Counted from the first letter of the stretch, positions 42,733-51,884 are shown. The stretch: 64,000 nucleotides of DNA from Thermovirga lienii DSM 17291 (GCA_000233775.1 CP003096.1:1638501-1702500), one strand, 5' to 3'. The notes: a model not told the origin generated them from the letters alone. Made by a program: numbers and translations.

Positions 42733-44160
42733 TTAACCCTTGTAAACCTTGCGGAGAACATCTCCATTATCATCCACTATTGAAAGCTCCAAAGGCATCT
42801 TGCCCACCGCATGAGTGGAGCAAGAGAGACAAGGATCATAACACCTGATCAAGTGCTCCATCCTGTTCATTACACCCTCTGGAACGTTGTCTCCCTTTAT
42901 GTGTGCCTTTGCAATGGCCTCTACTCCCTTGTTCATTGCAAAATTGTTGTGTCCTGTGGCTACTATTAGGTTGACATCTGTTATGGCTCCGCTCTCGTCC
43001 ACCTTGTAGTGATGGATCAACGTTCCTCTGGGAGCCTCTATGACGCCAATACCTTCAGGGTAGAGCTCATTGGACGTTATCCTTAGGTCGCTTCCGGTTA
43101 TATCCGGATCTTGCAGCAGTTCCTCAATGCGCTCTACGCCGTAAAGCGCCTCGATCAGCCTGGCGTAGTGATAGTAGAGGACATCGTGAACCATGCCTTC
43201 TTCTCCAGCCTGCCTATAGAGGCTAAGCTCTTCAGAGGCCTCAGGAGTTGAGATGTCATCGCACACGTTGAGCCTACCTAGAGGACCTACCCTGTAGCTT
43301 CCGTTGGGGTACCCCAATGGACGGTAGAAGGGGAACTTAAGGTAGCTCCACGGCTCCACGTGTTCTCCGATGTATTCTGCGTACGCCCAATCGGGAAATT
43401 CATCGATTATTCTTCCTCTTGCTCCCTTGAGCCTTATATCTCCATCGTAAAGTTCAAGGAATCCATCGGCAACCAGTCCCATGTAGGAGGTTTTCATGGG
43501 CGCAAAATTGGATACCTCTTCCTTGTGTTCCTCAAGGTAACCCTTGACCAAGCTCAAGGCATCCTTCACGTATCCTTTCATAACAGGGATCTCTTTGAGG
43601 TAGAAGTCCCTTTCGCTCTCCTTTAGGCTCCTGTTGACTCCACCTGGAATGCTGTGCCAGGGATGAACCTTCTTACCTCCCAAGGTCTTTATTATCTCCT
43701 GGCCAAACTTCCTGAGCATAATGCCTTTAGTGGCTATCTCAGGAAACTTCGCTGCCACGCCTGCAACGTTCCTTATGGCTGGGTCTGCATCGAAACCAAA
43801 GAGAAGATCGGGACTCGAAAGATGGAAGAAGCTCAGCGCATGGGACTGCACAAACTGCCCCATGTGAAGTAGTTCCCTCAGCTTGTGAGCCGTCGGAGTA
43901 ATCTGCACACCCAAAATTGCATCGCAAGCCTTCGCTGAAGCCAAGTGATGGCTGACCGGGCATATGCCGCATATCCTAGGAGTAATCTCTGGCATCTCCC
44001 TGAAATCTCGCCCCTTAGTAAAGGCTTCGAAGCCTCGGAACTGTGTTACATGAAACCGGGCCGTTGTGACGTTTCCATTCTCATCAAGATGTACCGTAAT
44101 CTTTCCGTGCCCTTCTATCCTCGTAATGGGATTAACTTCTATTTTACGAACCGTACCCAT
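42733..44160 (-). CDS. hydL: [NiFe] hydrogenase large subunit (group 3, HydL/HoxH-like)
   Basis: A 475-residue catalytic subunit. Nickel ligands: Cys64 and Cys67 in RICGICPVSH and Cys444 and Cys447 in DPCLSCSTH. Cleavage after His450 would remove 25 residues. NPITRIEGHGKI at residues 10-21 is the canonical L0 motif. It belongs to the cytoplasmic bidirectional group 3. With HydS and the NuoE/F/G-like subunits it forms a soluble NAD(P)- and perhaps ferredoxin-linked hydrogenase. Followed by its maturation protease; Hyp assembly genes are not in this window. Confidence 0.96.
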   Translation of the reverse strand: MGTVRKIEVNPITRIEGHGKITVHLDENGNVTTARFHVTQFRGFEAFTKGRDFREMPEITPRICGICPVSHHLASAKACDAILGVQITPTAHKLRELLHMGQFVQSHALSFFHLSSPDLLFGFDADPAIRNVAGVAAKFPEIATKGIMLRKFGQEIIKTLGGKKVHPWHSIPGGVNRSLKESERDFYLKEIPVMKGYVKDALSLVKGYLEEHKEEVSNFAPMKTSYMGLVADGFLELYDGDIRLKGARGRIIDEFPDWAYAEYIGEHVEPWSYLKFPFYRPLGYPNGSYRVGPLGRLNVCDDISTPEASEELSLYRQAGEEGMVHDVLYYHYARLIEALYGVERIEELLQDPDITGSDLRITSNELYPEGIGVIEAPRGTLIHHYKVDESGAITDVNLIVATGHNNFAMNKGVEAIAKAHIKGDNVPEGVMNRMEHLIRCYDPCLSCSTHAVGKMPLELSIVDDNGDVLRKVYKG

Positions 44161-44174
44161 TTTAACAGCCCCCT

Positions 44175-44714
44175 TTAGTCATACCGCATCATGTCTGCGG
44201 GCACTTTAGGAATCCTACCCTCAAGCAACTCCTGGAAAACCCACAGTATGGTATCCGCATCGGGCGGGCATCCTGGGACATAAACGTCCACCTTTACCAC
44301 TTGGTCAATAGGAATGGCCTTGGGCAGCAGTTCAGGAATGTCCTCTCCCGGGATCACTCCTTTGGGATTAACGGTGCTAACCGTATCTATGTACGCTTTT
44401 TCAAGGACTTCCTTAGTGGGCATGAAGTTACGCATGGTGTTGATGCCTCCAAAGACAGCGCAGTCTCCCCATGCCACCAATATATCACACTGTTCCCGCA
44501 TCTTCTTTGCCAAGTGGACTTCCTCGTCGTTTCCCAGAGCTCCGGAGATGACACCCACATCTACTTTAGGTATCTCCTTGGAATCCACTACAGGAGAATA
44601 CATTATATCTACCTTCTCCAACAAACTCACGATTCTCTCGTCGACATCGAGAAAGGACATGTGGCAGCCCGCACAGGCCTCCAACCAAACGGTAGCAAGC
44701 TTAGCCTTGGCCAT
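44175..44714 (-). CDS. hydS: [NiFe] hydrogenase small subunit (HydS/HoxY-like)
   Basis: A 179-residue short small subunit carrying only the proximal [4Fe-4S] cluster: CAGCHMS (Cys14 and Cys17), WGDCAVFGG (about 82-90) and PGCPPDAD (about 149-156). Homologous to the NuoB-like HoxY. It links the NiFe centre to the HydA electron chain. ATG overlaps the hydA stop by one base (TAATG), so translation is coupled. Confidence 0.95.
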   Translation of the reverse strand: MAKAKLATVWLEACAGCHMSFLDVDERIVSLLEKVDIMYSPVVDSKEIPKVDVGVISGALGNDEEVHLAKKMREQCDILVAWGDCAVFGGINTMRNFMPTKEVLEKAYIDTVSTVNPKGVIPGEDIPELLPKAIPIDQVVKVDVYVPGCPPDADTILWVFQELLEGRIPKVPADMMRYD

Positions 44715-46786
44715 TACAAAGACACCTCCTCCAGCTCAACTATTTGAGCATTCTGGGGAGCTTTCTCACTCCCGAAAAGTTGCTCACAGGGAACAGCCTT
44801 AGGGCTGCCCAACTCCACACCAAGGGCAGATGCAAATTCCTGGATGACCGAAGCCAGGCCTCGTACCTCACCCTTGGGAGGAACCACTACATTCAATCTT
44901 CTTCTCTCACCCTCGATGGTGCAGAAGTGACCGCTTCTTTCGTACCATGCAGGCGCAGGAAGGAGCACGTCGGCCATATTCACTAGGGGATGGACCAAGT
45001 AAGGCGTCTGCACCACCACGAACTTAGTCCTGGATATTGCCGCTAGGGAATCTTCGTCCTCTGGGATCATTCCCGTAGAGAACACGTACATGAAGTCCAG
45101 ATCTTCCTTGCCCAACCAAGCTTCATCGGCCAAAACGGTATTGACCGTACCCAAGCTGTTGCTGCTGACGACCAGAGGAACCACGCCTATGCCGTCCTCA
45201 AAGAAAGCCTTGGATGCTATGGCAAGGTTTACCGCCGCCTGGACCACCAAGGGATTCTTTGAAACGTTGCTTCCTAGGACAAATACTGGCTTTTCAGCCT
45301 TCGAGAGCTTGAGGACCAGCTGTTCTACCTCATCTACGTCCATGTCCACCAAGGACGCAGTCTGCTGGACGTATTTCCTGTAATCATTCAATGCCTCAGT
45401 CCCTTTGCCAAGGTCCTCTTCGGACATCCTCAAAGCGATTATTGCCTTGGTAAGGGAGTCAAGCAAGGCCGGATCCCCACATTCTGAGAGCAGCCTTATA
45501 TCTACATCGGTGATACCTTCGAAGGGGTTATCCCAGCTGGAGACGTTGATTAGGGAGGCTTCGTTCTTTAGAACTCCTACCCTCATGTAGCTTGCAACCA
45601 CCGGTGCCTCCTCGTCGGGATTGGCACATAGATTGACTATACAGTCGCTTTCCAGGATGTTATGAGCTGCAGTAAATGGTCTCACTCCCTGTTTCCTGAA
45701 GGGCTCAAACCCTTTCATGAAACCTCTCAATATGTCACCGTCAAAAGTGTCCAGTCTCTTCATTCCAAGGGAATCCCTGAAGAGAGCACTGAATACAGAA
45801 AGCTCCTCGTCAGTGCATATGCTTGAGACCAAGGCTCCTGCCTTGTCAGCTTCGTGAGCCGCCTTGAAGTTTTCTGCCACCAGAGAGAGAGCTTCCTCCC
45901 AAGTTGCCTCTCTGTAGTGGACGCCTTCCCTTATCATGGGAACGTGGATCCGGTCTCTTTCAGTGGACCTGGGCAGCTCCAATCTTCCCTTGTAACAAAG
46001 CTGGCCACCGTCGGGTTGGTCAGTTGTAGTGCCCTCTACACGAACTACGCTACCAGTTCTCACGTATGCCTTTATCTTGCAACCTACTCCGCACAAGGGA
46101 CATACGCTTTCTACTATGTCATCGCAGTCGCTACGCCGCCCCCTGTAAGCAAATTCCCTTATGGTAATGGTTCCGGTGGGGCAGACCTGGGCACAGGCCC
46201 CGCAGCTAACACAGGTATCGCTCTCTCCCAGTTTTTTACCCAAATCGGAAATAACCTTGGCGTTCCAACCCCTGTCCTTCAAGTCAAGGGTGTGAGCACC
46301 TACTTTTTCTGCACAAACTCTTATACAGCGCAGGCAGAGAATGCAGCGGTTGTGGTCCACCTGGTACTCGGGGTGGGTAGCGTCATTTTCAAAATCCGAG
46401 TAGAGGAAGGGGTACCTAACATGATCCATACCGTGCTCTATGGCCAAACGCTGGAGTTCACAGTCTCCGCTCTGGGAACAGTACATGCAGAAGTGGTTTC
46501 TGCCCGCAAAGAGGAGTTCCAAAACCTGCCTCCTATAGTTGTGCAGGGTCTCGGTCTTGGTGTGCACCACCATGCCGTCTTGAGCAGGAGTGGTGCAAGC
46601 GGTAAGGAGCTTGGGATTCTTCTCAACCTCGACAACACACATTCTGCACGATCCTATGGGAGTCAAGCCCTCAAGGAAACAAAGGGTTGGTATGTCTATG
46701 CCATTTTTCCTTGCAACCCCAAGGATGGTATCTCCATGGGTGCCTTTGCAAACCTTTCCATCTATGGTTAAGGTAATCTCTTTCAT
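44714..46786 (-). CDS. hydA: NuoG-like Fe-S hydrogenase subunit HydA
   Basis: A 690-residue subunit. Clusters in order: plant-type [2Fe-2S] (Cys36, 47, 50, 64), His-ligated [4Fe-4S] (His98, Cys100, 103, 109), two ferredoxin clusters (Cys148-158 and Cys192-202), and a fourth [4Fe-4S] near Cys229-236. A molybdopterin-oxidoreductase-like domain (about 255-690) follows, shorter than in formate dehydrogenases and probably without a metal cofactor. It wires HydB to the NiFe module (HydSL). This NuoG-type HydA with HydB, HydC, HydS and HydL matches the electron-bifurcating NiFe-HydABCSL plan known from Acetomicrobium mobile. Confidence 0.93.
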   Translation of the reverse strand: MKEITLTIDGKVCKGTHGDTILGVARKNGIDIPTLCFLEGLTPIGSCRMCVVEVEKNPKLLTACTTPAQDGMVVHTKTETLHNYRRQVLELLFAGRNHFCMYCSQSGDCELQRLAIEHGMDHVRYPFLYSDFENDATHPEYQVDHNRCILCLRCIRVCAEKVGAHTLDLKDRGWNAKVISDLGKKLGESDTCVSCGACAQVCPTGTITIREFAYRGRRSDCDDIVESVCPLCGVGCKIKAYVRTGSVVRVEGTTTDQPDGGQLCYKGRLELPRSTERDRIHVPMIREGVHYREATWEEALSLVAENFKAAHEADKAGALVSSICTDEELSVFSALFRDSLGMKRLDTFDGDILRGFMKGFEPFRKQGVRPFTAAHNILESDCIVNLCANPDEEAPVVASYMRVGVLKNEASLINVSSWDNPFEGITDVDIRLLSECGDPALLDSLTKAIIALRMSEEDLGKGTEALNDYRKYVQQTASLVDMDVDEVEQLVLKLSKAEKPVFVLGSNVSKNPLVVQAAVNLAIASKAFFEDGIGVVPLVVSSNSLGTVNTVLADEAWLGKEDLDFMYVFSTGMIPEDEDSLAAISRTKFVVVQTPYLVHPLVNMADVLLPAPAWYERSGHFCTIEGERRRLNVVVPPKGEVRGLASVIQEFASALGVELGSPKAVPCEQLFGSEKAPQNAQIVELEEVSL

Positions 46787-46807
46787 AATTTCTTCCTCCC
46801 CGCTGCC

Positions 46808-48601
46808 TCAGTCTTTATATACCGCATTGAACGGGCAAACCTCTAAACAAGAACCACACTTTATGCAGCGCTCCTGATCGATCTCGTAGGGCGTCTGGCG
46901 ATCGCCGGAAATGCAGTTGACAGGACAGTTCTTGGCGCAAAGGCCACACCTTCTGCACTTCTCGCTCTCTATGTTGTAGGTTATGAGAGCCGTGCAAACC
47001 TTGGCCGGACACTTCTTGTCCCTTATGTGCGCTTCGTATTCATGACGGAAGTACTTAAGGGTAGTAAGTACTGGGTTGGGCGCCGTCTGCCCTAGGCCGC
47101 AGAGGGACATCCTTCTTACCATGTGGGCGAGTTCCTCAAGAGTATTGAGGTCTTCCATGGTGCCTTCCCCATTGGTGATCTTTTCCAATAGAAGGAGCAT
47201 CTGCTTGGTACCCTCTCTACAAGGAACACATTTACCGCAGGACTCCCTCTGGGTAAATTCCAGGAAGAACTTGGCAACATCCACCATACAAGTATCTTCG
47301 TCCATTACCACAAGACCACCTGATCCCATTATGGCTCCCGCGCCAGTCAGAGATTCGTAATCCACTGGAAGGTCTAGATGGTCCTTGGTCAAGCATCCTC
47401 CGGAGGGTCCACCTATCTGGACCGCCTTGAACTCTTTGTCGCCGAGAATTCCTCCGCCGAGTTCGAAGACGATCTCTCTTATGGTTATACCCATGGGAAC
47501 CTCTATCAGACCAGTGTTCTTGACTTTACCTGTGAGGGCGAACACCTTGGTTCCCTTGGAGCTCTCGGTACCTATGGAGCTGTACCAATCAGCACCGTTC
47601 AATATTATCTGGGGTACGTTTGCCCATGTCTCAACGTTGTTTATGTTGGTAGGCTTGCCCCACAATCCTGCCTGGGCAGGGAATGGCGGCCTTGGGCGAG
47701 GCATCCCGCGCTTACCTTCAATGGACGCCATAAGGGCCGTCTCCTCTCCGCAAACGAAAGCCCCCGCCCCTTCCTTGATGTGAAGATGGAAGGAAAAGCC
47801 AGTGTTCATAATGTTGTCCCCAAGCAGTCCATACTCTTCCGCCTGCTTTATGGCATTCTTTAGCCTCTTTATGGCAAGAGGATATTCAGCTCGGCAGTAG
47901 ATATATCCTTCATCGGCGCCGATGGCGTATGCACCAAGAAGCATACCCTCTATGACAGCGTGAGGGTCCCCTTCCAACACTGAACGATCCATGAAGGCCC
48001 CTGGGTCTCCCTCGTCAGCGTTACAGATTATGTACTTTTTGTCTCCTGCAGCCTTCCTAGCAAACTCCCACTTAAGCCCAGTGGGGAATCCAGCGCCACC
48101 TCTCCCTCGCAAACCTGAACGCTTCACCTCTTCCAGAACCTCTTCAGGGGTCATCTGCGTCAAGGCCTTGGCCAAAGCCTGGTAGCCGTCCCTTGCAATG
48201 TACTCCTCAATGTGGTCTGGATTTATGTAACCGCAGTTTTTGAGAACTATTCTGTGTTGCTTGCTGTAGAAAGGTATATCTTTGTAATGAGGAACCTTGG
48301 TCATATCCGTGGGAACAGTGTAAAGGAGCCTCTCCACTATCCTTCCCTTGTAGAGGTGCTCTTCAACTATCTCCGGAACGTCCTCTGCGGTTACCCTACA
48401 GTAGAAAGCACCCTCAGGATAGATAACCACGATGGGTCCCATCTCGCACATCCCGTGACACCCGGTCTCCACCAGCATTATCTCGCTATCAAGTTTGCGC
48501 TTTGCCAGTTCCTCCTTGAAAGCGCTGAAGACAGAAGGGGCGCCACTTGCGGTACATCCCGTTCCCTTACAAACCAATACGTGAGCACGATACATGGACA
48601 T
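46808..48601 (-). CDS. hydB: NuoF-like NADH/FMN subunit HydB
   Basis: A 597-residue subunit. N-terminal thioredoxin-like [2Fe-2S] domain (about 5-95; CKGTGC, then TGCHGMCEMGP), NADH/FMN Rossmann-like core (LRGRGGAGFPTGLKW about 162-176; NADEGDPGAF; GAGAFVCGEETAL), SLBB domain, [4Fe-4S] site CGKCVPCREG (about 470), and two C-terminal ferredoxin clusters (CRRCGLCAKNCP; CIKCGSCLEVCP). This is the plan of HydB in bifurcating hydrogenases, where FMN is the bifurcation site. ATG at 48601 has GGGGGG 8 bases upstream. Confidence 0.95.
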   Translation of the reverse strand: MSMYRAHVLVCKGTGCTASGAPSVFSAFKEELAKRKLDSEIMLVETGCHGMCEMGPIVVIYPEGAFYCRVTAEDVPEIVEEHLYKGRIVERLLYTVPTDMTKVPHYKDIPFYSKQHRIVLKNCGYINPDHIEEYIARDGYQALAKALTQMTPEEVLEEVKRSGLRGRGGAGFPTGLKWEFARKAAGDKKYIICNADEGDPGAFMDRSVLEGDPHAVIEGMLLGAYAIGADEGYIYCRAEYPLAIKRLKNAIKQAEEYGLLGDNIMNTGFSFHLHIKEGAGAFVCGEETALMASIEGKRGMPRPRPPFPAQAGLWGKPTNINNVETWANVPQIILNGADWYSSIGTESSKGTKVFALTGKVKNTGLIEVPMGITIREIVFELGGGILGDKEFKAVQIGGPSGGCLTKDHLDLPVDYESLTGAGAIMGSGGLVVMDEDTCMVDVAKFFLEFTQRESCGKCVPCREGTKQMLLLLEKITNGEGTMEDLNTLEELAHMVRRMSLCGLGQTAPNPVLTTLKYFRHEYEAHIRDKKCPAKVCTALITYNIESEKCRRCGLCAKNCPVNCISGDRQTPYEIDQERCIKCGSCLEVCPFNAVYKD

Positions 48602-48615
48602 CTCTCTTGCCCCCC

Positions 48616-48996
48616 CTATTCCGTTCTTCCCACGACTTTTTCTTCCACGACGCTGCCGTTGACCACGTGCTCTGCGATTATTTTGGGCACGTCCTTGACC
48701 TCTACGTTGCCGTAAGTAATGCGAGGCTCACCTGGCCTTATAACGTCCAACAACGGCTCCTTCTGACACATCCCTATGCACCCTGTGGTCTCCACTACCA
48801 CGTCCTTGAGGCCTCTTTTGTCCAATTCCTCCAGGACGGCTGTCATGATGTCCCTAGCACCTGCCGCTATTCCGCAGGTTCCCATACCGATTATGATCTT
48901 GACCTTCCCACCGCTTCTTGCAGCTGTAAGGTCCCTGGCCTGTTCCTTTATCTTCCTCAAATCTTCCAAGCTGGTAATTTTAGGCAATTCGATCAC
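48616..48996 (-). CDS. thioredoxin-like [2Fe-2S] ferredoxin
   Basis: A 126-residue ferredoxin of the thioredoxin-like fold: GMGTCGIAAGA (first Cys) and TTGCIGMCQKEP (Cys pair) hold a [2Fe-2S] cluster; the other ligand position is weak. Similar genes sit between hydC and hydB in anaerobes with bifurcating hydrogenases. GTG at 48996 overlaps the ATPase stop (GTGA). It may be an extra electron carrier or assembly subunit. Confidence 0.85.
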   Translation of the reverse strand: MIELPKITSLEDLRKIKEQARDLTAARSGGKVKIIIGMGTCGIAAGARDIMTAVLEELDKRGLKDVVVETTGCIGMCQKEPLLDVIRPGEPRITYGNVEVKDVPKIIAEHVVNGSVVEEKVVGRTE

Positions 48997-49550
48997 TTCC
49001 TCCCCGTATGGAGTTTTTCTATCTGTTCATTCAAATATTTTTTAAGCCACATAGCCACCTCGGGCAGCACAAAGAAGTTCCTGTCCTCAAGAACCTCCAG
49101 GAGCTGGTGGGTACTCAATTCCAGCGTCCTTCCATTCACCACGTACCTGAAAACCAAGTCCCTGTCGGGCCAACCAACCACCAGCGCAACCAAAGTCGAT
49201 GCAAGGTCCCCTGTAGGAGGGCAGTCTATATGGCTTTTCCTAAACGAGGCCTCTACTTTGGTTCCCTTCCCCTTTGTCGAGTCTATCCGTAGGAAGCCCT
49301 CACTCGCTTCCGCTGCCTGCTTAAGGAAGGGAATCCCGAGCCCTACCCTTCTCTCCTGTCTGGTGGTGCAAAAGGGATCAGCCACCATCTTTAACAGCTC
49401 TTCGTCCATTCCTGGACCGTTATCTTCAACGATTAGGCTGACTAGGTCCTTCTTATCGTCAACACTCAGCTCGATCTTGACCTCGGTCGCTCCGGCCTTA
49501 AGTGAGTTCTCCGCTATATCCAAGACGTATTGGGAAAGGTCCTGCAGCAT
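48993..49550 (-). CDS. GHKL-type ATP-binding protein in the hydrogenase operon
   Basis: A 185-residue protein with the HATPase_c fold: N-box DIAENSLKAGATEVKIE (about 11-27), G1 VEDNGPGMDEELL (about 42-54), and G2-like VGLGIPFLKQAAEAS (about 69-83). There is no phospho-acceptor domain, so it resembles anti-sigma-factor kinases. Same gene order (hydC, ATPase, 2Fe-2S, hydB) recurs in other fermenters (known to me for [FeFe] types). Probably regulatory; target unknown. Confidence 0.85.
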   Translation of the reverse strand: MLQDLSQYVLDIAENSLKAGATEVKIELSVDDKKDLVSLIVEDNGPGMDEELLKMVADPFCTTRQERRVGLGIPFLKQAAEASEGFLRIDSTKGKGTKVEASFRKSHIDCPPTGDLASTLVALVVGWPDRDLVFRYVVNGRTLELSTHQLLEVLEDRNFFVLPEVAMWLKKYLNEQIEKLHTGRK

Positions 49551-49554
49551 CGGG

Positions 49555-50025
49555 CTATTCGTACTTGTTCAATATAGATTGCACCTTATCGGGCGTTAGC
49601 CTTCCGTGAGTGTCATCGTCGATCATGATGACAGGAGCTAGCCCACAGGCGCCTATACAGGCCACTGGTTCCAAAGTGAAGCGCAAATCCTCGGTAGTGT
49701 CGTTCTCATTGACCCCAAGAATCTGTTTGATTTTCTCCATTATCTTCAAGCTGCCCCTTACGTGACAAGCCGTTCCCCGGCATACCCTTATTACGTGCCT
49801 TCCTCTGGGTTTCAAATGGAACTGCGCGTAAAAGGTAGCAACACCGTAAATATCTGCCTTAGGAATCTTTAGCTCCTTTGATACGGTAACCAAAGCTTCT
49901 TCCGGCAGATAGCCGAACTCCTGCTGGATCGCCTGGAGTATGGGAATAAGGCCACCATGCTTGCCCTTCCAAGGCGCCACTATCTCCTTGGTCTTTTCCG
50001 CTATCTCCGCCGCCTTCACTACCAC
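49555..50025 (-). CDS. hydC: NuoE-like [2Fe-2S] subunit HydC
   Basis: A 156-residue NuoE-family subunit. Helical N-terminal part (GLIPILQAIQQEFGYLPEEAL) and a thioredoxin-like domain with [2Fe-2S] ligands in CRGTACHVRG and ACIGACGLAP. Partner of HydB. The frame opens with several GTG codons; GTG at 50025 has AGGTGG 8 bases upstream and is preferred over 50037. First gene of the hydrogenase operon hydC-ATPase-2Fe2S-hydB-hydA-hydS-hydL-protease. Confidence 0.93.
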   Translation of the reverse strand: MVVKAAEIAEKTKEIVAPWKGKHGGLIPILQAIQQEFGYLPEEALVTVSKELKIPKADIYGVATFYAQFHLKPRGRHVIRVCRGTACHVRGSLKIMEKIKQILGVNENDTTEDLRFTLEPVACIGACGLAPVIMIDDDTHGRLTPDKVQSILNKYE

Positions 50026-50081
50026 TATCACCACCACCTACTTTCAATTTTTTTCAATGCACATCGCCACTACTTCGCTAT

Positions 50082-50108
50082 AGTGAGCACAATCACAAAT
50101 ATTGACAA
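50082..50108 (-). promoter_or_regulatory. hydrogenase operon control region with CRP/FNR-type site
   Basis: On the minus strand, TTGTCA at 50103-50108 is a plausible -35 box. Overlapping the spacer is TGTGATTGTGCTCACT (50082-50097), one base from the CRP/FNR-family consensus TGTGA-N6-TCACA. Lying between -35 and -10, a bound regulator would repress. The hydC start is 57 bases further. Confidence 0.4.
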
Positions 50109-50412
50109 AAAACAACACCTCTAGCTCTTATAACATCGAAAAAGACATGCCGCAATAGAGTCGGGGGGTATTTAATTAGAATATTCACTCCCAGCGATCC
50201 CCATTGAGAGGTCTTCCTGCATCTACGTTTTAATTTTAAAACTCTGCTTCAGCTGCAAGTCTCACCTTCAATAGGCTCTTTTCTCCCATTACGGTCAAAA
50301 TGGTTTCATGTGGTCTCATAAGCTTCACCGTTTAGGTCATTTTTTCGCCTAGCAAGTTCAGCTGTGCTGCTTTTTCAATGCGCTTAAGACTGTTTCACAG
50401 GTGATGCCATTG
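50109..50412. other. non-coding gap between mobA-like gene and hydrogenase promoter
   Basis: About 300 bases with no convincing gene on either strand. A 6-bp hairpin GGTGAT/ATCACC at 50400-50421 overlaps the end of the mobA-like gene. I see no riboswitch-like or tRNA-like fold. Confidence 0.6.
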
Positions 50413-51057
50413 CTAATCACCGGTTGAACTATGCAAATCTAGAAATCTTGATAGATCTTCCTTAGTATTTATGCCCATGAAGGAAATTTCATAGTCTTTT
50501 AGTTGGGCAAGTTTTTCTTCCTCCACCACGGAAACCCTTGCATCACCATAAAAACTTTTCAATGAAAGAGCTCCTTTGGCCATGGCCCTTTCCACAGCAG
50601 GCAGACATGAAGGCGAATAAAAGGCATGAAGGGGTTCCAAAAAACCTCGGAGCCTTGCACAGACCACATCTGATCCTTCTTTGCAGAATTGCCATAGGAG
50701 AGTTACAACTTCCTCTTTAATATAGGGCATGTCACACCCCATTACAAAAGCCCAAGGAGTTCCCTGGGCCCGCAAAGCACATCGGAGCCCCTCCAAGGGG
50801 CCCCGACCTTCAAAATCGTCTTCCACAAATTTAACATGCCTGCAAGAATTTGGCTTTTTCAGTATCCTCTCAGCAATGGTGGTTTGTCCCACCCCCACAG
50901 ATACAATGACCTCCTTAAACAAAGGGGACAACCTGCTGATAATCTTCTCAATCATAAAAGAACCATCTACTGCCAAAAGGAGCTTCCCAACCCCTATTCT
51001 CCGGCCTTTCCCTCCGGCCAATATTACCAAAGAGGCGGGCAGTACTCCTTTATGCAT
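50413..51057 (-). CDS. MobA-like molybdenum cofactor nucleotidyltransferase
   Basis: A 214-residue NTP transferase-like protein. VILAGGKGRRIGVGK (about 10-24) is the nucleotide-binding loop; VMGCDMPYI (about 100-108) holds the metal-binding Asp. MobA attaches GMP to molybdopterin for Mo/W enzymes such as formate dehydrogenase. ATG at 51057 lies 2 bases after the focA stop; the frame is open further upstream but overlaps focA. Paired with FocA, it suggests a formate or molybdoenzyme link. Confidence 0.82.
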   Translation of the reverse strand: MHKGVLPASLVILAGGKGRRIGVGKLLLAVDGSFMIEKIISRLSPLFKEVIVSVGVGQTTIAERILKKPNSCRHVKFVEDDFEGRGPLEGLRCALRAQGTPWAFVMGCDMPYIKEEVVTLLWQFCKEGSDVVCARLRGFLEPLHAFYSPSCLPAVERAMAKGALSLKSFYGDARVSVVEEEKLAQLKDYEISFMGINTKEDLSRFLDLHSSTGD

Positions 51058-51059
51058 CT

Positions 51060-51884
51060 TTAGTTTTCCTTTAGCTTGTCTTTGAATACTACAAAATACA
51101 GGATTGCGACGAAAAAGACTCCTCCAATCACATTGCCAATGGTTACAGGGATCAGATTGTGGAAAAAGCCTTCCCATCCCACGTAGGCTAGTTTCCCCTC
51201 AGGAATATTGGCCAAACCTGCCACTTTTTCGCTACCTTTGAGCAACATGCCCAAGAACATGAAGTACATATTTGCGATACTGTGCTCAAAGCCCGAAGCC
51301 ACGAAGGCCATTATGGGGAAAAATATGGCAAATATCTTGCCCACTACGTCCGTCGCAGCCATGCTCATCCAAACCGCAAGAACCACAAGCCAGTTGCATA
51401 GGATCCCCCTTACTAGGGCTTCCTTGAAGGTGAGGCTCATCTTGCCTGCAGCTATTTTCAGAGCATGGGCTCCTACCGGCCCTGCAGCAAGGCCGCTATG
51501 AAAAACCAAAAAAGCGACCAAAACGGAGCCCAAAAAGTTGGCCAAATATACCCAAAGCCAGTTTCGAAGCACCTGGCCTGTAGTAACACACCCAGACAAG
51601 ATTCCCATGGGCATCATGCAGTTACCAGTAAAAAGCTCACCACCTGCTATAACCACCAGCATAAGGCCGACAGAGAACACGGCTCCACCCAAAAATTTGG
51701 TAAACCCAACACCTGCAAAGCCAACCAAATCATGGGTTACTACCGTATACAAAAAACCGGCAAACCCAATGTACGCTCCGGCAAAGATCCCAAGTATAAG
51801 CATTTGGACCACAGACCACCTGCTTTTAGATACGGCGACGCTGCAAGCCCCTTGAGCAAGCTCTGAAGGCGTCTTGAAGCTCAT
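51060..51884 (-). CDS. formate/nitrite transporter family protein (FocA/NirC)
   Basis: A 274-residue channel of six membrane helices. Landmarks: KSRWSVVQMLILGIFAGAYIGFAG (about 20-43), AGGELFTGNC (about 80-89), and GILCNWLVVLAVWMS (about 160-174), where Asn-Trp text is conserved in the pore. Formate is the usual cargo; nitrite or hydrosulfide are alternatives. AAGGGGGAA precedes ATG. Upstream of the mobA-like gene in the same transcript. Confidence 0.9.
   Translation of the reverse strand: MSFKTPSELAQGACSVAVSKSRWSVVQMLILGIFAGAYIGFAGFLYTVVTHDLVGFAGVGFTKFLGGAVFSVGLMLVVIAGGELFTGNCMMPMGILSGCVTTGQVLRNWLWVYLANFLGSVLVAFLVFHSGLAAGPVGAHALKIAAGKMSLTFKEALVRGILCNWLVVLAVWMSMAATDVVGKIFAIFFPIMAFVASGFEHSIANMYFMFLGMLLKGSEKVAGLANIPEGKLAYVGWEGFFHNLIPVTIGNVIGGVFFVAILYFVVFKDKLKEN

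Noticed and set aside
50109-50412. Molybdenum cofactor riboswitch near the mobA-like gene
   Set aside because: The gap lies downstream of that gene and upstream of hydrogenase; no Moco-type helices or conserved loops were recognised.
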